This document shows positions 11,427 to 24,049 of a stretch of DNA of 64,000 nt, in pieces. Every line of letters starts with the position of its first letter. Position 1 is the first letter of the stretch. Below the pieces are notes generated by a model. It saw only the letters and a program-made list of their open reading frames with translations. It ran no database searches and was not told where the DNA came from. Source of the DNA: Hippopus hippopus (taxonomy: Eukaryota; Mollusca; Bivalvia; Cardiida; Cardiidae). The translations under genes were made by a program, and so were the position numbers. The DNA lies in NCBI GenBank assembly GCA_946811185.2, contig OX328101.1:20878122-20942121 (forward strand). Direction: 5' to 3'.

Positions 11427-12843
11427 ACCCGACCGTCGTGTACGCACTGAAGAAAATTCATATTGCGAGTACGACTGTCGTGTACTCAATGAAGGAAAAC
11501 TTCTTGGGTGCCCGACTGTCGTGTACTCAATGAAGGAAAACTCGTTGGGTGCCCGACGGTCGTGCACGGACTGATGAAATTTCGTCTTGGGGGCACGATG
11601 ACGTGCCCGCTATTTCCGATTTCTTCATTCAGTACACGATGTGGTCGTGTACGCACTGAAGAACTGGAGTCTTACGTACACGTATTAATGGATTGGACCA
11701 AAACGCAGACTGCTATGTGAACCAGCACGGCGTAAACCGTCTCAGTGGAGCAATAGTCATTTATACAGGGTGTCATGCCCGAAGGGTCGTATTATGTTAT
11801 ACACCCGGTCGTCCGGTCGTCCGTCAGTCCGTTAGCAGTTATTTAAGTTGGCCATTTCAGAAATCAAGTGCAGATAATTTTAGAACGCAAACAGCGACCC
11901 GAATTTTGAGAGTCACATGCACAACTAGACATCATAAAGATTCACTGTGGTGAATGAGTCATTTCGACACCCGATAATTTTGACACTTTTAGGTCGTTTC
12001 GACCGCTGGTGAAACTCCAAGTTATTCATTAAACTCCAAAAACAAACACACACAAAACAACTATTAACATATTCTTGTCACTACAAATTTAACTAGTTAT
12101 TTCCCACAGCACATATAGTATATGTAGCTGAATTTCAATTGTATCTGCTTTAAATACTTTTTGGGATACCCCTATCTAGATAACTCTTTGAATACATGTA
12201 GGCCTACTCAAATGAATTAGTAATACTTTTTATCTACAATTTGTTGCTAAAAAAAATTGTGGGTCGAATTGACCAAAATATGGGTCGATACGACCAAAAA
12301 GTTTCGAACTGACTGGGTGTAGAAATGACTTGGTGCCGAAACGACTGAATACCATTGTGGCAAATTTCAAATAGATCTAATTCCGATGGAAACTGTAGGA
12401 GGAGTTGCGCACACAAGAAATTCCAAACGGACGGACGGACGACCGGGTGTACAGTATGAGGTAATACGAGCCTTCGGACGTATAAAAAGGATGCCAGCTA
12501 CGCTTGTGCATGCATTTGTTCTGTAACACGCTGTATAAATGACTATTGCCGTGTGCTCCAATGAGACTGTCTACGCCGTGCCGATTCACGTAAAAGTCTG
12601 CGTTTTGGCCCAACCCATTTACACGTGTACGTAAGACTCCAGTTCTTCAGTGCGTACACGACCGCGTCGTGTACTCAATGAAGAAATCGGAAATTGCGGG
12701 CACGTAATCGTGCCCCCAAGACGAAATTTCATCAGTCCGTGCACGACCGTCGGGCACCCAACGAGTTTTCCTTCATTGAGTACACGACAGTCGGACTCGC
12801 AGTATGAAATTTCTTCAGTGTGTACACGACTGTCGGGTAAATA
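11427..12843. mobile_element. Non-autonomous DNA element with ~410-bp terminal inverted repeats
   Basis: The left end (ATTTACCCGACCGTCGTGTA...) and right end (...TACACGACTGTCGGGTAAAT) are inverted copies of each other. Similarity continues inward to about 11,835 on the left and from about 12,425 on the right, where GTCCGTCCGTC-type repeats meet. The left arm carries an extra 41-bp tandem copy of CGACTGTCGTGTACTCAATG and the sequence after it. The centre (11,836-12,424) has no open frame and contains repeated GTCGAAACGACC-like motifs in both directions. It carries no transposase, so it is probably mobilised in trans. Confidence 0.75.
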
Positions 12844-14394
12844 TTATCGGCCTTCTTGTTATCCTTTATCTCTTTACATCGCAACAAAATTTTAGACTAG
12901 ACCAAATTCAAGACATTTGCAGACGCACAAATTAAATGTAGCTCAAATGATGACACCTGTCTCTGAACGAATAGAGAACACTGTGTGAAAATTGTGGTAC
13001 CAAGGTTCTCTCCTATTTCCACAGTGTTTTCAAACTTGACACATCCAAAGCATATGCGAACAAACGAAATTAGAATTACGTTACTTGTCAACTGAAGGGT
13101 AGGAAACATTACGGGAAAAAGAGAAAATGCTAGTTAAGTATATATTTCCTTTTCCCACAATGTTTTCAATCGCCTTCTTCGTGAGATTTGTCAAAACTTG
13201 GGTTTGTGTTATGAAGGGCAATTTATACTATGATGATGATGATAAAAATGTGATCTAGCACATCTCATGAGACATATTCAGACTATGTCTTCCAAAATTT
13301 CATGGTAATATGGTACAGCCCTATCATTTTTCTTTTGCCGGCGTAGCTGAATACGCTGGCTTTTGATCTCGGTCTTGGCATTGATAAAGTCGAATGAATA
13401 AATAGTAATTTATGATTGGTAGAAAATAAGGACTTGTTTATTCAACGGGCCCCTGGATGCCTATGTTTTGGGACATGTTACGCCGTCTATCTTCGATAAA
13501 ATATATTTCTTGTTTTGGGTTCGATCCCGACAGGCGGCTATAGTTGAGTACCTGAGTCGTTTGACAAGATACTTAGTACTGGGGAACCACAGGAAAACTG
13601 CAATAGATCTACTTTCACAACCTCGTGTTTTTACGATTACAAGAATACTTCTGAAAACATTGTAGGAAAAGGAGAAAATGCTGGTAACCAGCATTTTCTC
13701 CTTTTCCCACAGTGTTTTCTGCTCTTTCTAAGACGACTTCCGTCATTTGAGCCATGTTGTTTGCTAATGCTTAAATTGCATCTGAACAAGTCTGAAATTA
13801 TGTTTTCTTGTAAAGGGTTTACAGTAACAAATAGACCAAGGTGTTGGTTTCTCTGTACTGACACTTTCTGCTTACTACTACTAGCTGAGTACGTACAAGT
13901 AAGTATAGTACTTTTATGCCGGATTTAGGTATGTAAATCTATATATTTACACAAAAAATGCGAACAGCCCTCGGGTTATGCATACGGTTATGACAGTACA
14001 TATTCACTGATATAAATAGAACAACACAATGTAGTCTACATATTGAAACTGCTGTTGGCACGGAGAATTGAACTGTTTTTATTTCTGATAAATTTTTTGG
14101 TTTCATATTTTCTAGTCCACCAGTAGATCAGGTTAAAAGCTATTATCGGAATGTGTCATTTAGCATCATGTTAGTTAAAAAGTGCTGACGCAGATAATCG
14201 ATATGACGTTAAAGTGTAACATAGGTGTATGAATATAGAGGGGCAGCTTAGGCCAGTCCCTTCCCTTTCTATGGGGGTGTGGGAGCGGGGGTAGAAAGAG
14301 AGAAAGGAATGGCAAAGGCTGCTTTGCTCCCCCAGTTGTAAAAGAAAAGCTCGTAACACAGGTCAAGGCCAAATTTGAAATACTGTGTTAACTG

Positions 14395-14625
14395 ATAACC
14401 CTTTATAAGACAATCCCCAGTTTAACAACTCTGGGGAATAATCCGTTTGAAAACATTGTAGGAAAGGGAGAAAATGCTGGTTACAAGCATTTTCTGCTTT
14501 TCCCACAATGTTTTCTACCCTTTTAGATTCAGGTTCCATCAATGGAGCCACATTTAGTTTGCCGTCTGCAACAGATTTGAATTTGGACGAGTGTAAAATT
14601 TTGTCGTTTGGCAAAGAGTTAATTG
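14395..14625 (-). repeat. MITE-A, near full-length copy
   Basis: It starts AACCCTTTATAAGACAATCC and ends TTTTGTCGTTTGGCAAAGAG with the hairpin core between. Confidence 0.7.
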
Positions 14626-16524
14626 CACGAGTATGCTGCAAGTCGAGTCTTAATCAAACAATATTTTGAATGTTGGAATTGCCTAAATTGAAAGCATTTG
14701 CAGACGAAAAGTTTTTTTTTTTTGAAAATGAAAGCATTTGCAGACGAAAAGGTGGCGCAAATGATAGAATTTGTCAATGATTTGGTTAGGAAACATTGTT
14801 CACAGTTGGAAGTTACCAAACCTCGGGGTTTACCACAGCGAACATGGTTGATGAGCCATCGTATGATTCAGAAACTAAAGATAAATCATATCACAAGAGC
14901 ACACACTTGAAATGACAATTTAAGTCCTTGAAGCTTTGTTGTGTCGAGTTTTAATCTTACCCCTTAACCCCCCTTTTTAACCAACAAGGCTGTGGAAATA
15001 TTTTACAATTGCAAGGCAATTTACCGTTTCACAGTCACCGCAGGGGTTCGAACACTGAACACAAAGAAAAGACAACGCCTATTGAAAATGTACATGCATC
15101 TGAATAAACAAATGAATTAGCGTCTTGTACAAATGTAAAGAAAGCATAAAGTTTTCGTACATGTATCCAAAATTTTATTGTAATACTTTTGTTACGTAGC
15201 TTGTCTCGGAGATCTTTTAAGCCTGTTGTCGCTGTGTGAACTATTTTGTAGAGATAGTGGATAAAATGATCAATGTCTCTCACGCGATGTAAGTTGACGC
15301 TACATTGTGTCTGAAAGCAAGAAACTATCGTTTAGGAAACACGTTACGGGGATAAGAGAGTCAATTTCAAATGCTCTACAGAAAAATGGTTGAAGTTGTA
15401 CGCAAATTATCAAGGCTATAGTACCCTGCACAAAGCAACTCGCTAAAAGGCTGAATATCAACATCTGCCCAAACAATACACATATGCAACATGTTGCTTT
15501 TGTAAATGTCGACATGACCAGTGCACTTTTCATAGGTCCACAGTAATGCAGATAACTGTCCCTGAAAGAGATCCGAGTTTTTTACTGGTCGCCTCCAGTG
15601 CACCGTACATGTCCAAATGTGAAAAGAAGCACCGTAAAAGTCTCATTATGGAGACTAAGGTCCACAGCACCCAAATTAAACACTGCAATTACATTTAGAA
15701 GCGGAGAATCTTGATGCTTTCCCAGCTGGATCAACGGTTCCCGATATATTGAGACAATTTTGGCTAAAGCAACCTTGAAATTGCTGTATTTAGTGTTTAG
15801 TACTTAGTGAAGGTACTCGTTTTATTCATTTATCACAAATTTTAGACTTTTAAACAATATATGCTGACGACACATCACATGCCGCTCAAATGACGGGATT
15901 TTCTTTTTTTTTTTCCAAAAGATGGAGATGGAAAACATTGTGGGACAAGGTGAAAACGATGGTCACCAGCATTTTTTCCTTTCCAACGCGGATTTCAAAA
16001 GCATATCTCTTAAAAAATCGTCTAAACACGGGATTATTTGGGGAGGGGTTAGGTTTAACTCTTTACCAAACGACAGAATTTTAGACTGGTCCAAATTCAA
16101 GACAGGCGACAAATAAAATGATAATCAATGACGGAATTTGTATGAGAAAGGGTAGAAAACATTGTAGGAAAAGGAGAAAATGCTGGTTACCAGCATTTTC
16201 TCCTTTTCCCACAACGATCTTACGCCAGGGTTATTAAAACTTAGGATTGTGTTGTAAAGGCTTTAGAGATACTTTGTCCATATCTGCATGTTTTTTTTAG
16301 GTTTTAATTTTGCATATTCACACTTTTTCAACTGCAACTGGTGAATTTTAATGAGGAAAAGTTTTGATGTATGACACGTACGAAGCGTAATTATAAATTC
16401 ATATTAAATGAGTTTGTTTGGGTTTCCGTTAGCCTACTTCCCAAAGTAACGTAGTTACACCTATTGCCTGCTGAAGCGGCGTAGGTCCACGATCAGACTG
16501 CACGTTCTGTGCAAAGTGACATTC

Positions 16525-16700
16525 AAAATGAGCCGTGCTCTGTGAAGAGGGGGCTTAACGCAACTGCGAAAAGTATCGACTCAAGTCAGCCTGCGCAGAC
16601 CGCGCAGTCTGACGTGGGCCGAAACTTTTCACTATTGATCAATTTTCAGTATGTCCAAGGACCAGTTTACCTCACGATTCAGTAGTTTGTTAGACAAAAT
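16525..16700 (+). repeat. MITE-C copy
   Basis: A third hairpin family. The centre reads CAAGTCAGCCTGCGCAGACC followed by GCGCAGTCTGACGTGGGCCG, flanked by GCTCTGTGAAGAGGGGGCTT and ATGTCCAAGGACCAGTTTAC. Related copies lie at 19340, 21725 and 31745. Confidence 0.65.
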
Positions 16701-16811
16701 TGATTTTTATTGATTTATAATTATATGATGTCTTGGTTGGTATAATGCATCACGAAGATGCATGAAGCCCCGTTTTGCCGGAGCACGATTCAAATAAAAG
16801 TGTCCATGTCA

Positions 16812-17027
16812 TTTACCCTTATCCTGCTAAATAACTGAAATGGAATTTTCAATTCGATCGTAAAAACCCAAATATTCTAATTTTAAAGTAATGTTTTTTG
16901 GGGAATATTATCTTCTTATCGGACAGTGTAGATCCAAGATCAGACTGCACGTTCTGTGCAGTCTGATCTTGATCTACACTGTCCGCAAAAGGTCTTTAGA
17001 GTCGCGCTTAGCAGCCTAAGGGTTAAA
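16812..17027 (+). repeat. MITE-B, full-length copy
   Basis: It runs from ACCCTTATCCTGCTAAATAA to AGCAGCCTAAGGGTTAAATA. The centre is a near-perfect palindrome, GATCAGACTGCACGTTCTGT / GCAGTCTGATCTTGATC, between GGACAGTGTAG and CTACACTGTCC. Confidence 0.8.
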
Positions 17028-18139
17028 TAAGAACAGAAAGGTTTACTAAACACAAGTAAATCTACTAGATGGTTTTGCGTGTAGCCATAAGAATTACTAG
17101 TATCTCGTCGATTGTTTATGGCCGGAAATGTGACATGAGTCCAGATGACAGTGACTCTTCCAGACGACAATGTCGTTGATAACTCATATGACTTAGTAAT
17201 GATTATTAACTTGTTCTTTGAACACCTTTGTTATTTGAACACCAAGGGCGAAGGTGATCGTTTTTGCTTGTACCGCAAACCAAAACGGTCCTCCCAGAAC
17301 GTGCTACCTGAATCCAATTCGTCAATTACCGACATAGATCTAGTTCAGTTGCATAATTTTCGTCTGTTACATGTGCAATCAATAAAAGATAATAATTTGT
17401 GTCATACTTGTGAAATCTTATTTAATTATTTATGCAATACTGGACCAGTTAAGCTCAGTAAATGTTCGACAAGTCATCGATGCAATGAATATTTCAAAGA
17501 ACGCGTTAGAATTGGGTAAAATATCTCGTATCTGTGTTAATTTGTTTTTAAAGATACATCTTAACTCGTTTTCACCCATTTTTTTAAAACCCAATTTCGT
17601 CTTTTTTTTTTTTTAAATGAAACTGGATCGTTCTTGTATCTTCCTACCAAATGTTGCCCCCGACGGCGGCAAGATTGCACAGATTACGGCAGATAGAAAA
17701 TGCATTTTATATTATCTAAAGACTATCAGAGACATCACGGCCACAATTTCCGGTTTTAAACCGGAGACAAACCCCTTGAGTTTCTTTATCCCATACTCCT
17801 TATATCAATTTTTATCTATGTTTACACAACTGACTAGATTCTACACACTATCAAGCTTTAACAGCATTTGTTTACTCTCTGGCTGTAAGGATTTATCTAT
17901 AACTGTATGCAATTTCTGAATGAAACTACAATACAATATAATTACCGGTGTAAACACAAAAAGGAAAAGAATGCAAAAATATTTGTACATGTATTTGTAT
18001 TTTGTTTCCTGTTTTGTCTTTGAACAAAAGACACCAGAAGTAGACCTACATGTACATGTAAAGAGCAGTGGGCAAGGTCCTAGTCTATTTTTAGCTCAGA
18101 GGTCCAGATTAGGGGGAGTTATGGTATTTTAAATCCATT

Positions 18140-18236
18140 ATTTCTCTTTCAAACCCTATGTTGTGAGCACTCATTAGAATCGTCTCGATGAGACGATTCT
18201 AATGAGTACCTATAACATAGGGTTTGGTGGAGAATA
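18140..18236. repeat. Fold-back palindrome
   Basis: AAACCCTATGTTGTGAGCAC...TCATTAGAATCGTCTCG is mirrored by GAGACGATTCTAATGAGTAC...ATAACATAGGGTTT. The two arms almost touch (TCTCGATGAGA), so the sequence could form one long hairpin. Confidence 0.7.
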
Positions 18237-19339
18237 ATTAATATTTTTAATTTTAAAATCAAAATCTTTCCCTCTATCTGGAGCTCTATAGCTTTTCTTT
18301 ACCTACATAATCCATTCGTCCCTGTAGAATCAAAATCTTTTTTTCAAACAATACTTTAAAAGTAAGACTTAGAATCTATGTCTTTAATGTCTAGGATAAA
18401 CTTGATACTCGTCACTATAGCGTTGGAAAATAGCTGTGCATTTGTATACTGCCCTCAGGACAATTTAATCCTTAACCTGCTAAAAAAGTTAAATGAAACT
18501 TTCCGGCTTATAGTAAAAAGACCTATTATTGCTTTTTCAAAGTTACTTTTCAGGGGAAAATATCTCCTTATCGGACAAGGTTCGAAAGAATACATGTATG
18601 TACATTATATAGCTTTCTTTTCTTATCTTGAAAGAAGTTGAAGTTCAAATGCCTTCTTTTAAATTGAGCTATGCAGATTTCAATGGTATTTCTTTAATGG
18701 GTTGCGTAGCCATTTAAGGTATCTTTAGGTTTCTTGCCAGACTTTCGTGAGAGTATCACGTGATTAACAACAACAACCGTTTTCAAATTAGCGCGATGAC
18801 GTCATATCTGATGTAACTAAACCGAATGGCTTCCTGTTAAAGCTTTCAAATTCTGTCATGAATTAACATAAGGCGCGATTTGACTTCCAAAACTTACAAA
18901 AACTGCAGCATGTGAAGGACGCTGTCAGTGATATCAAGCAGTTTTATGTAAATCACACATACAGAGGCTGTGTGACACGTTGTTGTTGTTTGATGGATTT
19001 TCCCGCTGCATAAGTTATGGGAAAATGTGACGGCCGAACCCTTAACCTTTTGCCATACACAATGCCTTGCGCTACAAGAAAGAAGGCTTTTGAAAACATT
19101 GTAAGAATAACACATGGGAAAGGAAAAAGTGCTGGTTAGTGATTACCAGCATATTCATCTTTTCCCGCATTTTTTTACTACTTTTCAGAGAAAAACTTTA
19201 TCATTTGCGCCACATTTTAGTTGTCGTCTACAAATGCTTTGGAAATGAATGAGTTTAAAATTCTGTCTTCTGTGATAAATTGCGAAGTAGACTGAATGAA
19301 CATTTCTAGCCGATAGATAAACCAGTTATTGCGTTTTAA

Positions 19340-19480
19340 ATATGAGCCAAGCTATGTGAAAGTAGGCTTAATGCGTCTACAAAACGTTCGACCCATGTCG
19401 GCCTGACATGGGTCGAAACGTTTTGCTATTTGTCAATTTTCTGCATGCCAAAGGACCAGTGAACCTTATGATTCAGTGAA
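19340..19480 (+). repeat. MITE-C copy
   Basis: The copy contains CGACCCATGTCGGCCTGACA mirrored as TGTCGGCCTGACATGGGTCG, flanked by GTGAAAGTAGGCTTAATGCG. Confidence 0.6.
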
Positions 19481-19599
19481 TTGCCAGACAAAATGGATTT
19501 TAGGGATCCATGGTTATGTGATGACTTACTTAGTATCAAGCATCACGGAGATTCAGTAAGCTCTCTTTTCCCAGAGCATGGCTCATTTATTTTCCCCGG

Positions 19600-19937
19600 A
19601 ATTTATCTTATGATAGCGGACAGTGTGGATCCAAGATCAGACTGCACGTTCTGTGCAGTCTGATCTTGTTCCACACTGTCCGCAAAAGCGTTTTGAGTAG
19701 CGCTAGGTGCTAAAGGGTCAACCCTTATCCTGCTACATAAATGGAATGAAATTTTTGAGCCGATAGTAAAACCCCTAATTTTGCTATTTCAAAGGTTTTT
19801 TTTTTGGGGGGGGGGGTACATTCCTTTATCAGGAAGTGTAGATTGAAGATAAGACTACACGTTCTGTGCAGTTTGATCTTGATCCACACTGTCTGCAAAA
19901 TGGTTTTGAGTAGGGCTAGGCACCGAAAGGGATAATT
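19600..19937 (+). repeat. Two adjacent MITE-B copies
   Basis: One hairpin lies at 19615-19690 (GGACAGTGTGGATCC / TTCCACACTGTCC). A second, nearly full-length copy runs from CAACCCTTATCCTGCTACAT to about 19937. Each ends with GTTTTGAGTAG-GCTAGG, so they look like neighbouring members of one subfamily. Confidence 0.65.
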
Positions 19938-20086
19938 TATTTCGTGTGAATGGCGTTAGTAATAAAATTTATGCAATATGCTTTATGTTTAACCTATGAG
20001 CAGAAGATGGAATCAGCCTGTTAAACTTGCCCAGGTGTGGCAATTTCAGTCCCTTATAAAACTATCACCATTCAATAAATTCAGTC

Positions 20087-20395
20087 GACCAGCCCGCATA
20101 GCTCAATAGGTAGAGCGTAGGATTCGTGAACGTCATGTTTCGAGTCACTTGAGGGTGTGGGTTCGATCCCCACGGCTGGCCATCTAAAATCACTAATAGT
20201 CTTTCGGATGAGACATTAAACCGAGGTCCCGTGTGACGGTGCTATACACCGAGCACGTTAAAGAACCAGGCGTAACTTAAGATGGGTTTCGTCCTGCATC
20301 TGCACTATCCCCCGTAACAATACTAACAGCCTTCAGGGGGCGTCGCCCATATGGGCAACCGGTGGTGACGATAAATAAACGCAAATTCAATCAAT
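20087..20395 (+). mobile_element. tRNA-headed SINE (family 1, second copy)
   Basis: It has the same A box, B box and body as the SINE at 7796-8113, including CTATACACCGAGCACGTTAA and GATAAATAAACGCAAATTCA, with an (ATCA)n tail. The flanks share an approximate duplication, TCAATAAATT(C)AGTC. It is not a functional tRNA gene. Confidence 0.8.
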
Positions 20396-20686
20396 CAATA
20401 AATTAAGTCATTCTGAAATTATATTCACTGGTAAAGAGTGAAAACATTTATTACTTTGGTCAGAGGATTCTGTTCCAAAAATACAGGTGCAGATTCAAGG
20501 TCAGACTTTAAGTTTGTACAGTCTGATCTTCGTTTTACAGTGTAAGCAAAGTAACCAAAATCGCATGTTTGTGTCATTTGGGTTCACTCTCTTTCGTACG
20601 TTAAAAAAACTTAGACCTGTCCAAAGTGAAACTATTTTCACACAAGTTGAATGTGGCTCAAAATGATGAAATTTGTCTTTGAAAGG

Positions 20687-21020
20687 CCGAGCCCCGGTAG
20701 CTCAGTGGGTAGCGTGCAGGACTTGAGAACACGGGGTCCAGGGTTCGATCCCTGGCTACGACCCCAGGCTCGGCCAATTTCCTTCCGAGGATTGATGATA
20801 GTCACTGCGACAGGATTCATTCCTCTCCCACCGCTGATCATTGTTTCGACGATGATTATGTGGGAAAGCAGCCAGTGGCTTGGAAAGAAAATTGTGTGAA
20901 GTACTGGTAAAAGAGACTCCAGGAACGCATGGATAGGTGCACTGGCCGCCGCGATATAGCTGAAATAATGTTGAAAACGGCGTTAAACACCATACAATCA
21001 ATCAATCAATCAATCAATCA
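20687..21020 (+). mobile_element. tRNA-headed SINE (family 2), inserted in a MITE-A copy
   Basis: The head reads CCCCGGTAGCTCAGTGGGTA (A box) and GGGTTCGATCCCTGGC (B box). The tail is GAAAACGGCGTTAAACACCA followed by (ATCA)n. An exact 14-bp target-site duplication, TTGTCTTTGAAAGG, sits at 20673-20686 and 21021-21034; that sequence belongs to a MITE-A arm. The SINE therefore interrupts a MITE-A copy that begins near 20600. Confidence 0.9.
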
Positions 21021-21048
21021 TTGTCTTTGAAAGGATGGAAAACTTTGT

Positions 21049-21125
21049 AGCAACCAGTTTTGCAATAAAAACGAGAATTGCAATAAATTATTGCAATTCT
21101 CGTTTTTATTGCAAAACTGGTTGCT
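21049..21125. repeat. Perfect 38-bp-arm palindrome
   Basis: AGCAACCAGTTTTGCAATAA...GAATTGCAATAA and its exact reverse complement are separated by one base. Weaker pairing continues outward (CTTTGTAGC / GCTGCAAAG). It lies where the standard hairpin core of the interrupted MITE-A copy would be expected, so it may be a variant core. Confidence 0.9.
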
Positions 21126-21724
21126 GCAAAGCTTTCTGGGAAAACGAGAGAAAATTCGTGTTCCCAACATCTTCCAAAATTTACATGCCCCTACGCCTTC
21201 TTTTGTTCATCTAAAGGGGGTCAAATGACCCCTATATAAGAAAGTCCAGGGAAGACTCTGATAATGAAAATTGTCTGTTCAGTTACCAAACATTGCAAGG
21301 AAAGGGAAAATACATGTAGTTGAAAACATGGGTTCAGCCTTTCATATCATTCAGTGCTCATCCGTTTGTACACGTTGATTGGTTGAAAAGAAGTTCCCGA
21401 CGATTGAAGTGCTTTGGCAATCATAGAAAATAGGATCAGAAAAGGGGACTATGTGGTGAAAAAAAAAAAACTATACGAGGGTTCTTGTACATCAACACTC
21501 AGTCGATGTAAACTCAACATAATATCGACATCAAACTAGCCATGTGTTACCAAGCTAATAAATCAATGTGGTAAATGAACAATACATGTAAATGCCTCAA
21601 TGCGAACCTTGTACCAAAACTGTAACACTGTAACAGACTGTTGTATGATAAATCATCAATTGTATTATGATCTGCATAATGTATTGGATACCACCCATGT
21701 AGAGCTAGTATGTGAGTCATACTC

Positions 21725-21900
21725 TGTGAAAGGATGGTTTCCTGAACCTGCAAAAAATATCGACCCAGGCCAGCCTGCGCAGTCCGCGCAGGCTGGCCTG
21801 GGTCGAAACTTTTTGTTATGGGAACTTTTTCTGCCTGTCAAAGGACCATTTTACCTCACGAGGCAGCCGGGATTCAGACAAAGTGGACCCATGTTATGCA
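21725..21900 (+). repeat. MITE-C copy
   Basis: The hairpin CGACCCAGGCCAGCCTGCGC / GCGCAGGCTGGCCTGGGTCG is the cleanest example of this family in the window. Confidence 0.7.
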
Positions 21901-23392
21901 ACGAATTGCTTTGCATACTACTTAAAGAAGAAGCATTGAACAGAACCACCTTTTTCAGAGCGTTGCTCATATAATCATTGAGACATGGAGCCTTACTTAC
22001 CTACTGTTATAAACTCTACTTTAATTATGAAATCCTAGACTAGCTATCTGATTGGCTGAAACTTTCTGCCTCAGCCAATCAGATTGCTACCCTTTGAATT
22101 TAGAGTTAGAACACTGTTAAGAAAAGTCCATGAAAACGCCGTTTGGCGAGTATCAGACAGATGAATAAACAAAGCGAAATTTAAGTGTGGTTTTAATATA
22201 TTGACATTTAGACCTAAAATAAATCATAAAGCAATATTGTTTGCATAGAAAGAGTTTAAGCAGGTTCACCATGAATTTATGGCAGCTGCTTTTCGGACAG
22301 GGAAGGTTATGGTTTTCCCTCATAACAGACCAATGTTATGTTTTCACTTCATTTCACAAGTATATGCGCCATGCTCTGTGAAAAGAAGTTTTGATAAATA
22401 CATCTACAAAAAGTATCGACCTATGATTGATATACAGTTTTCACATATATTTCTGGGCTGTATAATGTTTACTTTTTGTTTTTGATTTGTTGGGTGGGGT
22501 GGGAGTTGAAGGAGTGAAACAGCCAACCAAGAGTGGGACAAATCACCGCGTCTTTTACCTTTGGTTTAATCCTTACCGGGTGAAACACTGTCAAAGATAT
22601 TGTGGTGGTCCATACCATATATGCCTAGACCACGGAGGTCCTTAATCCTACAAAGTCATCGTCATCATCATCACTGTGGAAGTTATACCATACCACTGTA
22701 ATCTTGTAAAAGTAAACTTGGCATATCTCTAATTGCTATTATAATTCTCGGCTTGGACAAAGGTGGTTTCAGTTGTTTCATTGTTATTGAAAGTCCGTAT
22801 TTCCTACCGGAAGTATCCTTATTCAATCCCTTGCCTCAATGGAGATTTAAAATTAATCCTTATCGGCACGATTCCCAGTTATCGATTTTAGGTGTAATCA
22901 TGTCGTTTCACTCTTGGAGTTTTCACATTAATCGTTCTCATATTTGTCTTTAATACCATGTTTCTAAGCAACCAAATAGTCTTCTCACGAATTAAGTTAC
23001 AACAATTTTTGATATATGAGAAAGGGATGTTTTTTGTCTTGATTACACTCGTCAAAAGGTCGATTGTTTCTCAAAAGAGCTCGGCGATTGAATTCTTAAC
23101 TTATTCACTCCCGCATAAATCAGTTGCATTTTCTCAAAGGCATTTTCTCTCAAGATCAAGAGACAGTTCAGTCATAATCTAGAATATAGTAGTGTACAAT
23201 GTAGATCAGAGATCAGACTGCACGTTCTGTGCAGTCTGATCTTGATCTACGTTGTCCACAAAAGCTTCTGGTGTCGTCTGTGGTATGGAAAGAGTTAACC
23301 ATGATTGGAGAGACTCTTCCTTATATTTATAAACATGTAGATTATGTTTAACAAACACTGTCCGTTATCTATGTGGCACACTTGGGGTTAAA

Positions 23393-23625
23393 TTTAAGGA
23401 TAGGACACCCTAATGGGATTCGTGTAACATCGCCTTTCATCGCCGAAAAACGTACGGATTCGGATAAGACTCGGGTAATCCATAATCGATCGGGCGATAG
23501 ACGCTGGTTCCCTGCATCGATTACGGATTACCGAGTCTTAGCCGAATTTGTGCGATTTTCGGCGATGAAAGGCGATGTTACACGAATCCCATTAGCGTGC
23601 CCATTATGGTGCCCTATCCTTAAGA
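23393..23625. repeat. Long palindromic MITE-like element
   Basis: TTAAGGATAGGACACCCTAA...GATTCGTGTAACATCGCC TTTCATCGCCG at the left is mirrored by CGGCGATGAAAGGCGATGTT...ACACGAATCCCATTAG...GCCCTATCCTTAA at the right. The arms are over 80 bp and nearly identical. The open frame across it is a product of the palindrome. Confidence 0.75.
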
Positions 23626-24049
23626 GGCTGCTTGATTGGCTGAAAATATACAGCCTACTTCGTGCTGTAGTACTTCACTGTTACGGCAGTAGAGGGAAAT
23701 CCAAATGAATCCTGTACTCAAAGCCATAAAAATGACGGCATTGATTAATCGGTTTTCTTCGACATTTTTACAAGCACGCGATTTTTCATGGAGTTAAAAC
23801 TTTATTTTTTTGTTATTTTTAAACTTCAAACACATGAAATTATATTGAACGATTTTAAACCAAAATGACCCACAAGCATGATGGAATGATATTGTGTAAT
23901 TGTTCCATTGATCTGTGCGTGAGATTTTCTTCCCGATAGCAAGGCTTAAAGTTGAGGTTTTCCTTTCGGTACGATATATGTTTCCTTGACTAGATAGAGG
24001 TAATGACCTTGTAAACGTGAATTTAGTTGAATGGTGCAATAGTTTTGGA

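Noticed and set aside
17145..17519. 124-codon frame with several Cys and His residues
   Set aside because: No recognisable domain, splice context or conserved neighbour; it begins just after a MITE-B copy. Not enough to call a gene.
22046..22086. Inverted CCAAT-like motifs (ATCTGATTGGCTGA / TCAGCCAATCAGAT)
   Set aside because: A short palindrome with no gene nearby; no support for a promoter.
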